Source: an uncultured Clostridium sp.
Lineage (GTDB): Bacteria > Bacillota > Clostridia > TANB77 > CAG-508
Direction of reading: 5' to 3'
NCBI GenBank assembly: GCA_930991035.1
Contig: CAKNRV010000012.1
Coordinates: 1 to 36,985, forward strand
DNA length: 36,985 nt
Made by a program: the position numbers and the translations under genes. Shown here in pieces: positions 10,072-18,667 of the stretch; position 1 is the first letter of the stretch; each line of letters starts with the position of its first letter. The notes under the pieces are model-generated. The model saw only the letters and a list, made by a program, of their open reading frames with translations. It did no database searches and had not been told where the DNA came from.

Positions 10072-10100
10072 AGAAGAGTGGAAACAAATTCCACTCTTCT
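10072..10100 (+). promoter_or_regulatory. Perfect 12-bp hairpin in the rimP leader
   Basis: AGAAGAGTGGAA, loop ACAAA, TTCCACTCTTCT. It lies between promoter and rimP and has no T-run after it, so it is not a plain terminator. It may stabilise the mRNA or serve as a binding or pausing site. Confidence 0.6.
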
Positions 10101-10135
10101 GTACGTAATAAGGAAAAAATAGAAAGGGAGAGCTT

Positions 10136-10636
10136 ATGGCTAATATTGAAGAAAGAGTAGAGACGCTTATAAAAGATAAAGTTCAAGAACTTGGATATAA
10201 TCTTTATGATGTACAATATGTAAAAGAAGGGCAAAACTATTATTTACGTATATTCATAGAAAAGCCAAATGGAAACATTGACTTAAATGATTGCGAAAAA
10301 GTAAATGACGGAATAAATGATTTACTAGATAAAGCCGACTACATAAAAGAGCAATACTTTTTAGAAGTTTCTTCAACTGGAGTTGAAAAAGTTCTTAGAA
10401 AAGATGAACACTTAAAGCAAAATATTGATAATGAAGTACAAATTAATCTGTTTAAACCAATAGAAGTGCCTGATGGAAAAAGCACAAAAAAGTGTAAAGA
10501 AGTTATTGGAGTTTTAAATGATTTTGATAGCAACGAAATAACAATTATGTTAGAACAAGATTTATTGGTTAAAATAGATAGAAAAAATATCTCATTAATA
10601 AAAACAGTTTTTGATTGGGACAGTTTAAAGGACTAA
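10136..10636 (+). CDS. rimP: Ribosome maturation factor RimP
   Basis: A 166-residue cytoplasmic factor for 30S subunit maturation. It shows the RimP order: an N-terminal alpha/beta domain with GYNLYDVQYVKEGQNYYLRI and the LNDCEKVNDGINDLLD...YFLEVSSTGVEKVLRK segment, then an SH3-like C-terminal domain with ITIMLEQDLLVKIDRKNISLI. The start is ATG 10136 with GAGAG upstream. It heads the conserved nusA-infB operon, the usual RimP place. nusA follows after 60 bases. Confidence 0.95.
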   Translation: MANIEERVETLIKDKVQELGYNLYDVQYVKEGQNYYLRIFIEKPNGNIDLNDCEKVNDGINDLLDKADYIKEQYFLEVSSTGVEKVLRKDEHLKQNIDNEVQINLFKPIEVPDGKSTKKCKEVIGVLNDFDSNEITIMLEQDLLVKIDRKNISLIKTVFDWDSLKD

Positions 10637-10696
10637 GGTTTATAGGTAAAACCGTTATAAAAACCTAAATATATAATGCAAGGATTGATATAAAAA

Positions 10697-11866
10697 ATGA
10701 AAAAAGCACCTAAAACAAACGGACCTGCAATAGACAGCAGTGAGTTAATTATAGCAATGGACGAATTAGAAAAAGAAAAAGGAATAAAAAAAGATTATTT
10801 ATTAGAAGCAATAGAAACAGCATTGGTTACAGCATATAAAAGAAATTTTGATTCTGCTGAAAATGTAAAAATTACAATTGATAAGGAAACTGGAGAAATA
10901 CACGTTTATGCAGAAAAAGATGTTGTAGAAAAACCAGAAGAAGTAGAAAACAGCAAGTTACAAATATGTTTGGAGGATGCTAAAAAATTAAATAGTAAAT
11001 TAGAAGTTGGAGACAAAGCAGAAATAGAACAAGTGCCAAAGAATTTTGGTAGAATTGCTGCACAAACTGCAAAACAAGTTATAGTTCAAAAAATAAGAGA
11101 AGCATCAAGAAACTTTTTGTTTGACGAGTTTAATGAAAGAAAAGGTGAAATAGTTTCTGGTATTGTTCAAAAAGCAGATGGAGGAATAGTTGTCTTAGAC
11201 TTAGGCAAACTAGAAGGTGTTATGCCGGTAAAGGAACAAATACCTACTGAGAATTACAAAGTTAATGATAAAATTAGAGCATATATCTTAGATGTAGAAA
11301 GAGGTACAAAGGGAGCTCCACAAGTAATTGTGTCAAGAGCAAATGTTAATTTTGTAAGAAAATTATTTGAATTAGAAATTCCAGAAATTTATGAAGGTGT
11401 AATTGAAATAAAAAGCGTTTCAAGAGACCCTGGCAACAGATGCAAAGTTGCTGTTTACTCTCCAAATGAGAACATAGATCCAGTTGGTTCTTGTGTTGGA
11501 CAAAAAGGAATTCGTATACAAAATATTATAAATGAATTAAATGGAGAAAAAATTGATGTTATAGAATGGTCAGCTGACCCTGCTATATATATATCAGCAG
11601 CATTGCTTCCAGCAGAAGTTATGGCTGTAGATGTAAAGCCAGAAGAAAAATTTGCTCAAGTCATTGTAAGGGACGACCAATTATCATTGGCAATTGGTAA
11701 AGGCGGACAAAATGCAAGACTTGCAGCAAGACTTACAGAGTGGAAAATAGACATAAAGAGTGAGTCACAATTTAGAGAAATGCTTGCAAAGCTTAATGAG
11801 GAAGAAAACAGCGAAGCGGATAACAGTGAAGTAGATAATAGCGAAACAGATAACAATGAAGAATAA
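10697..11866 (+). CDS. nusA: Transcription termination/antitermination factor NusA
   Basis: A 389-residue RNA polymerase-binding factor affecting pausing, termination and antitermination. The N-terminal domain (ELEKEKGIKKDYLLEAIETAL) is followed by an S1 domain (GEIVSGIVQKADGGIVVLDL, about 150-215) and two KH domains (GSCVGQKGIRIQNI and LAIGKGGQNARLAARLT). The tail is Glu/Asp/Asn/Ser-rich. It lacks the C-terminal acidic repeats of proteobacterial NusA, as normal in Bacillota. ATG 10697 has only a weak ribosome site (AAGGATTGATAT), so translation may be modest. Confidence 0.96.
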   Translation: MKKAPKTNGPAIDSSELIIAMDELEKEKGIKKDYLLEAIETALVTAYKRNFDSAENVKITIDKETGEIHVYAEKDVVEKPEEVENSKLQICLEDAKKLNSKLEVGDKAEIEQVPKNFGRIAAQTAKQVIVQKIREASRNFLFDEFNERKGEIVSGIVQKADGGIVVLDLGKLEGVMPVKEQIPTENYKVNDKIRAYILDVERGTKGAPQVIVSRANVNFVRKLFELEIPEIYEGVIEIKSVSRDPGNRCKVAVYSPNENIDPVGSCVGQKGIRIQNIINELNGEKIDVIEWSADPAIYISAALLPAEVMAVDVKPEEKFAQVIVRDDQLSLAIGKGGQNARLAARLTEWKIDIKSESQFREMLAKLNEEENSEADNSEVDNSETDNNEE

Positions 11867-11912
11867 TATTTGATAATATGAATAAAATTAGTAAAGAGAG
11901 GAAGTTTTTTAG

Positions 11913-12173
11913 TTGAAGCAATTACCGCAAAGAACTTGTATGGGGTGTAATTCCAAAAAAAATAAAAACGAGCTCATAAGAATTGTCAAGGATAAAAATG
12001 GGACAATTAGTGTTGATAAAACGGGTAAATTAAGTGGAAGAGGCGCATATTTGTGTGATAATATAGTTTGCCTTGAAAAAGTTATAAAGTCTAAAAGATT
12101 AGAAAGAGTTTTTGAAACACATATTTCCAATGAAATTTATGAAAGTTTAAGAGATGCTATGGTGGAAAAATAG
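11913..12173 (+). CDS. rnpM: RNase P modulator RnpM (YlxR, DUF448)
   Basis: An 86-residue RNA-binding protein of the YlxR family. The marks are RTCMGC near the start, ELIRIVKDKNG, and GRGAYLCDN, the classic YlxR signature. In B. subtilis it binds RNase P RNA and modulates its activity. The start is TTG 11913, with AGAGGAAG about 9 bases upstream. Its place between nusA and the L7Ae-like gene is the conserved one. Confidence 0.93.
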   Translation: MKQLPQRTCMGCNSKKNKNELIRIVKDKNGTISVDKTGKLSGRGAYLCDNIVCLEKVIKSKRLERVFETHISNEIYESLRDAMVEK

Positions 12174-12276
12174 AATATTATAAAATGAAATTTATAATGT
12201 ATGCTAATATAACATAGTGTACTTAAAATCAAAGAAAAATAAACGCTAAAACATAATTACTTGGAGGTTAATAGCT

Positions 12277-12597
12277 TTGAACAATAATAAAGTTTATGGA
12301 TTATTAGGTTTGGCAATGAAGGCTGGCAAAATAGCTTTTGGAACAGATAGTTGTATAGAAGAAATACAAAGAAAAAGAGTTAAATTGGTAATTGTTGCAA
12401 CAGATGCGGCAGAAAGGACAAAAATGAAATTGAATAAAATTTGTAGTGACAATAATGTAGCAATGCTAGAGTTTTCTACAATAGAAGAGCTAAGTAATGC
12501 AATTGGCAAAAGCAATAAAGCTATATTAGGTATTAGAGATATAAATTTTTCAAATGAAATTAAAAAAATAATTAATGGGGGTGAAGCTATTGGGTAA
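12277..12597 (+). CDS. ylxQ: L7Ae-family ribosomal/K-turn-binding protein YlxQ
   Basis: A 106-residue L7Ae/L30e-fold protein, recognised by [21 protein letters not shown] and [14 protein letters not shown]. Relatives bind kink-turn RNA; the bacterial role is not settled. The start is TTG 12277 after GGAGG. The last eight bases overlap the likely infB start (12590), which suggests translational coupling. Confidence 0.92.
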   Translation: MNNNKVYGLLGLAMKAGKIAFGTDSCIEEIQRKRVKLVIVATDAAERTKMKLNKICSDNNVAMLEFSTIEELSNAIGKSNKAILGIRDINFSNEIKKIINGGEAIG

Positions 12598-15500
12598 AAT
12601 AAAAATACACGAAATAGCAAAAGAAGTAGGTTTAACAAGTAAAGAAATAATAAAGATAGCAAACGACTTAGGAATAGGAGTAACAAGTCACTTAAGTGCA
12701 GTTGATGACGAACAAGCCAGCCAGATAAAGAGTAAGGTTGGAGGAGAAAAAAAGTCAGAAAATAAAGAGGAAAATAAAACAGCAAAAAAAGATAATAATG
12801 TGGCAAAAAATAATAAAAAGGATACTACTTCTAGTAATTCAAAAAAGCAAGAAACTCCTGTTATTATTAGAAGAGAAGTTATAATTTCAGAAGAAGAAAA
12901 AGAAGAGCAAAACAAGGCAAAGCAAAGTGAAGACAACCAAAAGCAAGTGGGCTTTGTAGAAAGAAATAACAAAAAAGATTTTAATATTGTATATAGAAAC
13001 AAACAAACTAAGCCTCTTACCGTTAGCGAACTTTTTGGACTAAAACCAAAAGAAGAGAAAAAAGAAGAAAAAGAAATAAAACAAGAAGAAACAAAAGTTG
13101 AGGAAAAGAAGTTAGAAGTTGAAGAAAATAAAAAAGCTGAAAGCAGTGAAAAAGTAGAGCGAGGGGAAGAGACTATAATTACACAAAATAAAGTTATGGA
13201 AAATAAAAATAATTACGTAAATAATAACAATAATTCTGGTAATAATAAAAATGTAAACAGAAACAATAACTATAATAGAAATAACAATTTTAGAAACAAC
13301 GATAGAAGTGGCGACAGAAATTTCGATAGGAATAATGACAGAAATGCTGATAGAAACGGCGATAGAAATCAAAATAGAAGAAATAATTTTAATGGTGACA
13401 GAAATAATAGAAATAATCAAAATAGAAATAATCAAAATAGAAATAATTTTAGAAATAATAACCAAAACGGCAAATTTAATAATGGAAGAAGACCTTTAGA
13501 CGAAAAGGGAATAGACAAAAATATTAAAAACCTAATGACAGTAGAAATGCCAGAAAAAGAGGCTCAAAGAGATTATAGTACTAGAGCAATAGACAAGCAG
13601 AAGGCAAGTCGTCAATACGACGATAACAAGACTAAAAAAACAAATAAGTCAAGAAGAAATAATCAATATGACGAGTTTGATAGTGGGAAATTAAAAGACT
13701 TAAAGCAAGTAAATAGATTGTCTAATATGTTTACAGAACAAGATGGTGGAATGCTAGAGTATTACGATTTGACAACTGCAAGAGGCAAGAAAAATAAAAA
13801 GAAAGTTCAAAAAGATAATGAAGAAAGAAATAAGCAAAAGATTTTTGAACTTAAAGAAATTACAATTCCAGAAAATATTACCGTAAAAGACTTAGCTGCA
13901 GAAATGAAAAAGACAACAGCTGAGGTAATAAAAAAATTGTTTGATTTAGGAATTATGGCTACAATAAATAATACTGTTGACTTTGATACAGCTTATTTAG
14001 TAGCAAGCGAGTTTGGAATAACTGCTAATAAAAAGACAGAAGTAAAAGAAGAAGACATACTATTTGACGACACAGAAGATTCACCAGAAGAATTAGAACC
14101 AAGACCACCAGTAGTTGTTGTTATGGGACACGTAGACCACGGAAAAACTTCATTGCTAGATGCTATTAGAAGCACAAATGTAATAGAAGGAGAAGCAGGA
14201 GGAATTACACAACACATAGGTGCATACAAAGTAAACGTAAATGGAAGAGAGATTACTTTCTTGGATACACCAGGTCACGAAGCATTTACAAGTATGAGAG
14301 TAAGAGGTGCTCAAATAACAGATATTGCAATTTTAGTTATAGCAGCAGATGATGGAGTAATGCCACAAACAGTAGAAGCAATAAATCACGCAAAAGCTGC
14401 CGAAATACCAATAATAGTAGCTGTAAATAAAATAGATTTACCTGGAGCAAATGTAGAAAAAATAAAACAAGAACTAATGGAATATGAATTAGTACCAGAA
14501 GAATGGGGAGGAGACACAATTTATGTTCCAATATCTGCTAAAAACCATATTAATATAGAAAATTTATTAGAAATGGTGCTTTTAGTAGCAGATGTAAAAG
14601 AACTAAAAGCAAATCCACATAAACAAGCAAAAGGTACAGTAATAGAAGCAAGATTGGATAAAGCAAAAGGACCTATTGCATCAATCTTAGTTCAAAGAGG
14701 AACACTAGATGTTGGAGATACTATTGTAGTTGGTACATCAATTGGTAGAATTAGAGCAATGAGAAATGATAAAGGCCAAAAAATAAAGAAAGCTGGACCA
14801 TCAACACCAGTAGAAGTTATGGGACTTACAAACGTACCAGAAGCTGGAGATACATTCTACGAAGTAAAAGACGAAAAGGTTGCTAAACACTTAATAGAAA
14901 GAAGAAAACGTCAAGAAAGAGAAGCTGCAATGGCAGAGCAAAGCAAAGTAACACTAAGCAATTTATTTGAAAAAATGGAAAGCGAAAACTTAAAACAATT
15001 AGATATAATTGTAAAAGCAGACGTTCAAGGAACGGCACAAGCATTAAAACAATCATTAGAAAAATTATCTAATGAAGAAGTTAATGTAAGAGTAATCCAT
15101 TCAGCAGTTGGTGCTGTTACAGAATCTGACGTACAACTTGCAAAAGCAGCAAAAGCAATAATTATAGCATTTAACGTAAGACCAGGAACAACAGCAAAAG
15201 ATATGGCAGAAAAAGGTGGAGTAGAAATAAAACAATATTCTGTAATTTACAATGCAATAGAAGACGTAGAGGCTGCTATGAAGGGTATGCTAGCACCAGT
15301 ATACGAAGAAAAAGTAATTGGAAACGTAGAAGTAAGACAAACATTTAAAGTGTCTAACGTTGGAACAATTGCAGGTGCTTATGTACTAGACGGAAGAGTT
15401 GAAAGAAACGCAGGAGTAAGAGTAATACGTGATAATGTTGTAATTCACGAAGGAAAACTTGCTTCATTAAAACGTTTCAAAGACGATGTAAAAGAAGTTA

Positions 15501-15598
15501 CAAAGGGATTTGAGTGCGGAATCCAAATAGAGAAATATAATGACATAAAAGAGGGAGATGTTATTGAGGTTTATGTTATGGAGGAAGTAAAGAGATAG
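12590..15598 (+). CDS. infB: Translation initiation factor IF-2 with long Asn/Arg-rich linker
   Basis: A 1002-residue GTPase that brings initiator fMet-tRNA to the ribosome. The N-terminal IF2N domain ([20 protein letters not shown]) is followed by a Lys/Glu-rich region and then an Asn/Arg/Asp-rich low-complexity stretch at about 205-305. A second IF2N motif ([19 protein letters not shown]) comes before the GTPase domain: [11 protein letters not shown] (G1), the [10 protein letters not shown] switch, DTPGHEAF (G3), NKIDLPGA (G4). Domains II-IV follow to [10 protein letters not shown] prefer TTG 12590 over ATG 12575 because GGGGGTG (12577-12583) is its ribosome site and [12 protein letters not shown] is the typical start. 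A family C palindrome overlaps the stop codon. Confidence 0.96.
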   Translation: MGKIKIHEIAKEVGLTSKEIIKIANDLGIGVTSHLSAVDDEQASQIKSKVGGEKKSENKEENKTAKKDNNVAKNNKKDTTSSNSKKQETPVIIRREVIISEEEKEEQNKAKQSEDNQKQVGFVERNNKKDFNIVYRNKQTKPLTVSELFGLKPKEEKKEEKEIKQEETKVEEKKLEVEENKKAESSEKVERGEETIITQNKVMENKNNYVNNNNNSGNNKNVNRNNNYNRNNNFRNNDRSGDRNFDRNNDRNADRNGDRNQNRRNNFNGDRNNRNNQNRNNQNRNNFRNNNQNGKFNNGRRPLDEKGIDKNIKNLMTVEMPEKEAQRDYSTRAIDKQKASRQYDDNKTKKTNKSRRNNQYDEFDSGKLKDLKQVNRLSNMFTEQDGGMLEYYDLTTARGKKNKKKVQKDNEERNKQKIFELKEITIPENITVKDLAAEMKKTTAEVIKKLFDLGIMATINNTVDFDTAYLVASEFGITANKKTEVKEEDILFDDTEDSPEELEPRPPVVVVMGHVDHGKTSLLDAIRSTNVIEGEAGGITQHIGAYKVNVNGREITFLDTPGHEAFTSMRVRGAQITDIAILVIAADDGVMPQTVEAINHAKAAEIPIIVAVNKIDLPGANVEKIKQELMEYELVPEEWGGDTIYVPISAKNHINIENLLEMVLLVADVKELKANPHKQAKGTVIEARLDKAKGPIASILVQRGTLDVGDTIVVGTSIGRIRAMRNDKGQKIKKAGPSTPVEVMGLTNVPEAGDTFYEVKDEKVAKHLIERRKRQEREAAMAEQSKVTLSNLFEKMESENLKQLDIIVKADVQGTAQALKQSLEKLSNEEVNVRVIHSAVGAVTESDVQLAKAAKAIIIAFNVRPGTTAKDMAEKGGVEIKQYSVIYNAIEDVEAAMKGMLAPVYEEKVIGNVEVRQTFKVSNVGTIAGAYVLDGRVERNAGVRVIRDNVVIHEGKLASLKRFKDDVKEVTKGFECGIQIEKYNDIKEGDVIEVYVMEEVKR

Positions 15599-15720
15599 TT
15601 TTGAAGATAATTGTTTTTGGCGTTGTTGCACATCATTTAAAATTTATTCAACGTACACCAAGTACGCCTCATAAATTTTAAATTCGTGCGCCTAGCCAAA
15701 AAGCAATTCTTTTCAAAACT
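15597..15720. repeat. Family C 124-base palindrome (MITE-like)
   Basis: AGTTTTGAA at the left and TTCAAAACT at the right bound a long imperfect hairpin. Internal matching arms are TTTTTGGC/GCCAAAAA and TTAAAATTTAT/ATAAATTTTAA. The tip carries CGTAC and GTACG around ACCAA. The element begins inside the infB stop codon. It may be a non-autonomous mobile palindrome or a processing site between infB and rbfA. Confidence 0.8.
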
Positions 15721-15727
15721 AGGTGGG

Positions 15728-15753
15728 AAAAAGGAGTGTCCCAAACGTTTAAG
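15728..15753. repeat. Family A half-unit before rbfA
   Basis: AAAAAGGAGTGTCCC followed by AAACGTTTAAG matches one arm of the family A elements at 2994 and 33144, without a partner arm. It is a remnant or single unit. Confidence 0.65.
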
Positions 15754-15789
15754 GAAGAAAAAGAAAAACAAGGACAGAGGTGATAAGTA

Positions 15790-16188
15790 ATGGCAAAGAA
15801 CGAGGCTAGACTAAATAGAATTAATGAGGAATTGAAAAAAGAGTTAAGTCAAGTGCTTAATTACGAGCTTAAAAATCCAAATGTTACAGGAATGCTAAGT
15901 GTCACAAGAGTTAAAATAACACCGGATTTTAAGTATGCAAAGGTATATGTAAGTATACTTAATTCAAAAAATATAAATAAAACTATGGAAGGATTAAAAG
16001 AATCTTCTGGATTTATAAGGTCGAGAATTGCAAAAACTGTAAATTTAAGAATTACTCCAGAACTAGTTTTTGAAATTGACGATTCAATAGAATATGGTGC
16101 TAAGATAGATGCAATATTGAAAGATTTAAAAATTGGAGAAAAAGAGGGAAATGAAACAATAGAAGATAATAGTGATAATGAAGAATAA
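15790..16188 (+). CDS. rbfA: 30S ribosome-binding factor RbfA
   Basis: A 132-residue KH-like protein needed for late 16S rRNA maturation and cold growth. It begins NEARLNRINEELKKELSQVL and has VTRVKITPDFKYAKVYVSIL and RITPELVFEIDDSIEYGAKI, the normal RbfA pattern. An acidic tail (EDNSDNEE) extends the C-terminus. ATG 15790 follows AGAGGTG. The gene keeps the infB-rbfA order despite two repeats inserted between them. Confidence 0.95.
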   Translation: MAKNEARLNRINEELKKELSQVLNYELKNPNVTGMLSVTRVKITPDFKYAKVYVSILNSKNINKTMEGLKESSGFIRSRIAKTVNLRITPELVFEIDDSIEYGAKIDAILKDLKIGEKEGNETIEDNSDNEE

Positions 16189-16221
16189 TGTAGGGCTATA
16201 ATAGCTCGAATGGAGGTTAGA

Positions 16222-17172
16222 ATGAGCACTTTAGATAATATGCTAGAGGAGATAAACAAGGCAGAAAGCATAGTGATACTTACGCACGAAAATCCAGATG
16301 GAGATGCTGTTGGAACAGGTCTTGCACTATATGGTGCATTGAAGCAATTAGGAAAAAATCCTGATATAATTATCCCAGAATATTCTCGTACTTTTGCTTT
16401 TTTACCTGGTGCAGACGAAATAAAAAAAGAGTCAGATATAGAAAAATATGATTTAGCAATTTCAGTGGACTGTGCCACAATAAAAATGTTAAATGGATTT
16501 GCAAATTATTTTGAAAATGCAAAAGTAAAAATATCGATAGACCATCACAGCACAAATACTATGTTTGGAGATTTCAATTATGTAATTCCAGATGCACCGG
16601 CTTGTGCACAAGTTCTTTTAGTAGTTTTAGAATTTTTAAAAGTTGAAATTACAAAAGAGATTGGAACGTGCATTGTAGCAGGGATAATTACAGATACAGG
16701 TGGATTTAAGTATTCTGGTGTAAATGCAGAAACTTTTGAATTTGTAGCATTTCTTTTAGATAAAGGAGTTAATGTGTCTAAAATCTATAGGCAGGTTCTA
16801 CAAATAAAAACAAAAGCTAACTTTGAACTTAATAGAATAGCCTCTAATAGACTAGAATTTTATGAAGATGGGAAAATAGCATATACATATATTACTAAAG
16901 AGGATGAAGAAGCAGTCAAAGCGGAAAACGGAGACCACGAAGGTATTGTAGAAGTTGGTAGAGATATTGAAGGTGTAGAGGTATCTGTATTTATACGCCA
17001 GACAGATAAAGGTTGCAAAGTATCAATGAGGTCAAATGACTATGTTAATGTTTCTGATGTATGCTTACTTTTAGGTGGCGGAGGTCATATACACGCTGCT
17101 GGATGTACGTTACAATGTACAATAGAGCAAGCAAAGGAAAAAATACTAAGACAGTTAGAAGCGGTTATGTAA
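16222..17172 (+). CDS. nrnA: DHH/DHHA1 phosphoesterase NrnA (nanoRNase / pAp phosphatase)
   Basis: A 316-residue hydrolase of 2-5-mers of RNA and of 3'-phosphoadenosine 5'-phosphate. Metal-binding motifs are visible: HENPDGDAVGT (about 26-36), SVDCA (about 81-85), the DHH motif in IDHHSTN (about 108), and GIITDTGGF. The C-terminal DHHA1 domain has GGGGHIHAAGCT. I chose ATG 16222 because GGAGG (16212-16216) is its ribosome site; the ATG at 16210 overlaps that site. rbfA-nrnA-truB is a standard Bacillota order. Confidence 0.94.
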   Translation: MSTLDNMLEEINKAESIVILTHENPDGDAVGTGLALYGALKQLGKNPDIIIPEYSRTFAFLPGADEIKKESDIEKYDLAISVDCATIKMLNGFANYFENAKVKISIDHHSTNTMFGDFNYVIPDAPACAQVLLVVLEFLKVEITKEIGTCIVAGIITDTGGFKYSGVNAETFEFVAFLLDKGVNVSKIYRQVLQIKTKANFELNRIASNRLEFYEDGKIAYTYITKEDEEAVKAENGDHEGIVEVGRDIEGVEVSVFIRQTDKGCKVSMRSNDYVNVSDVCLLLGGGGHIHAAGCTLQCTIEQAKEKILRQLEAVM

Positions 17173-17178
17173 AAGTCC

Positions 17179-17227
17179 GTTCCATCTTGCTGAAAGATAT
17201 ATATATAATATATCTTCCACGTGGAAC
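17179..17227 (+). promoter_or_regulatory. Nested hairpin between nrnA and truB
   Basis: Outer arms GTTCCA (17179-17184) and TGGAAC (17222-17227) enclose an inner AT hairpin (GATATATAT against ATATATC). No T-run follows. It could be an mRNA processing or stability element in the operon. Confidence 0.5.
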
Positions 17228-17270
17228 TACTTAGAAAAAATAAATAATAAATAAAAGAAAAGGAAATTTA

Positions 17271-18158
17271 ATGGACGGAGTTATACTAATAAATAAAGAA
17301 AAAAATTGTACTTCTGCTAATGTTGTAAGTAAGGTAAAATATATTTTAAATGAAAAAGTTGGTCATACAGGTACATTAGACCCTAATGCTACTGGATTGC
17401 TACCTATTTTAATAGGTAAAGGCACAAAGCTATCATACTATTTAATAAACCACGATAAAGAGTATGAAGTTACTTTAAAATTAGGAGAGAAGACAGAAAC
17501 CGCAGATACAGAAGGAAAAGTAATAGAAGAAAAGCCTGTAAGTGAAGAAATGATAAATAAGAATAATGTAGAAAAAGTACTTACCTCGTTTTTGGGAGAA
17601 CAAGAACAGATTCCTCCAATGTATTCGGCTATAAAAGTTCAAGGAAAAAAACTATATGAGTATGCTAGAAAGGATATTCATATTGATTTAAAGCCAAGAA
17701 AAATAAAAATATATGATATAGTTTTAAATAAGATAGATGTAGAAAATAAACTAATTTTATTTAAAGTTCAATGCTCTAAGGGAACATATATAAGAAGCTT
17801 GTGCGAAGATATAGCAAATAGATTGGGAACTGTTGGATATATGAAAGAACTTAATAGAACCAAAGTAGGAATATTTGATATTAAAGATAGTATACATATA
17901 AACGAATTAGAGCAAAACAAAGACAATATGGAATATATAAAAAAACATATTATTTCAATTGAGCAATTATTTATTGAGCTGTATGGGAAAGAAAACAAAA
18001 TACAGTTGAATGATAACAAAATGCAACTTTTTATTAACGGAGTAAAGCTCTCGTTTACGTTAGAAAATGGATTATATAGGATATATAATAACGAGAATAA
18101 ATTTGTAGGCATAGGCAGTTGCAATGAAGGAAAGTTAAAAAGAGAGATAGTTATTTAG
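17271..18158 (+). CDS. truB: tRNA pseudouridine-55 synthase TruB
   Basis: A 295-residue enzyme that makes the T-loop pseudouridine of tRNA. It starts MDGVILINKEKNCTSANVV and has VGHTGTLDPNATGLLPI with the catalytic Asp (about 40), YEVTLKLGEKTETADTEG, PPMYSAIKVQGKKLYEYAR, and GTYIRSLCEDI. The C-terminus carries a PUA-like tail. ATG 17271 follows AAAGGAAA. Normally ribF comes next; here the surface island begins, so truB is the last gene of the operon in this window. No clear terminator follows. Confidence 0.95.
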   Translation: MDGVILINKEKNCTSANVVSKVKYILNEKVGHTGTLDPNATGLLPILIGKGTKLSYYLINHDKEYEVTLKLGEKTETADTEGKVIEEKPVSEEMINKNNVEKVLTSFLGEQEQIPPMYSAIKVQGKKLYEYARKDIHIDLKPRKIKIYDIVLNKIDVENKLILFKVQCSKGTYIRSLCEDIANRLGTVGYMKELNRTKVGIFDIKDSIHINELEQNKDNMEYIKKHIISIEQLFIELYGKENKIQLNDNKMQLFINGVKLSFTLENGLYRIYNNENKFVGIGSCNEGKLKREIVI

Positions 18159-18187
18159 ATTTATAAAGTGAATAAAAATAAATCCAC

Positions 18188-18217
18188 TTGACAAAAGAGG
18201 ATATGTACTGATATTAT
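18188..18217 (+). promoter_or_regulatory. Promoter of phase-variable cassette 1
   Basis: TTGACA (18188-18193), an 18-base spacer and TATTAT (18212-18217). The same promoter, nearly base for base, precedes cassette 2 at 20851-20880, so it belongs to the repeated cassette. Confidence 0.75.
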
Positions 18218-18262
18218 TATTGCATAAAAACAAGAAAAAACATAGGAGGAGAAACAAGAAAA

Positions 18263-18546
18263 ATGACTAAAACCGTTGATACTGTAAGAGAGAGAGAGAG
18301 AGAGAGAGCAATAGATTAGAGAAAAGTGCTCTAATTTGTGATGCAAAAAATAATGAATATAATACAGAGAATATAGATAAAAGCAGTTCAAAAACTAAAG
18401 AAGAGATACAAAATAAAGCTAAGGAAAGCACACTAGTAGTATGCGCTAAAAGTGTATGCAAAAACGAAATAATAAAAGAAGATAAAACAAAAAGGATAGA
18501 TTATATTGCGAATAGAAGAAAGGAAAAACTTCTATTTACAGGATAG
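18263..18546 (+). pseudogene. Phase-variable small ORF, copy 1 (frame broken at an AG tract; OFF)
   Basis: ATG 18263, after ATAGGAGGAG, encodes MTKTVDTV and then runs into 11 AG units (18287-18308). In the present length it stops at TAG 18317-18319. The other frame continues from AGC 18307 for 79 codons to TAG 18544-18546 (SNRLEKSALICDAK... to RRKEKLLFTG). Loss of one AG unit, or gain of two, would join them into about 93 residues. The copy at 20926 has the same 79 codons without indels and with many third-position differences, so this frame has been selected as protein. The product is small, charged and has three Cys; function is unknown. It precedes the 720-residue pilin-like gene. Ribosomal frameshifting in the tract is an alternative. 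Confidence 0.7.
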
Positions 18547-18558
18547 TCTATCCTTTTT
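18489..18558 (+). terminator. Conserved attenuator-like hairpin, cassette 1
   Basis: AAAAAGGATAGA (18489-18500) pairs with TCTATCCTTTTT (18547-18558), ending in a T-run. An inner hairpin AATAGAAG/CTTCTATT (18511-18518, 18529-18536) is nested inside. The 3' arm begins directly after the stop codon of the shifted frame. A competing AGGATAG sits at 18540-18546. TTTGTGCT just after and AGCACAAA at about 18604-18611 form a further inverted repeat. Confidence 0.65.
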
Positions 18559-18667
18559 GTGCTGTAAAACTAAAAAGAAAAAAGTAAGCTAATTTTAAAG
18601 TTTAAGCACAAATGTGGAAATTTAGAAAAATACAATAAAAGAATACAAAGAGGAGGAATTTTTAGAA

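Noticed and set aside
10637..10696. Hairpin GGTTTATA...TATAAAAACC between rimP and nusA as a terminator
   Set aside because: It has no T-run and lies inside a conserved operon, so termination is not supported.
13300..13450. CRISPR-like array suggested by repeated AAT AGA AAT AAT units
   Set aside because: The units are short, continuous, without spacers, and encode the IF-2 linker in frame.
13112..13465. Open frames opposite the Asn-rich part of infB
   Set aside because: They arise from the low-complexity AAT/AGA repeats and have no ribosome sites or family resemblance.
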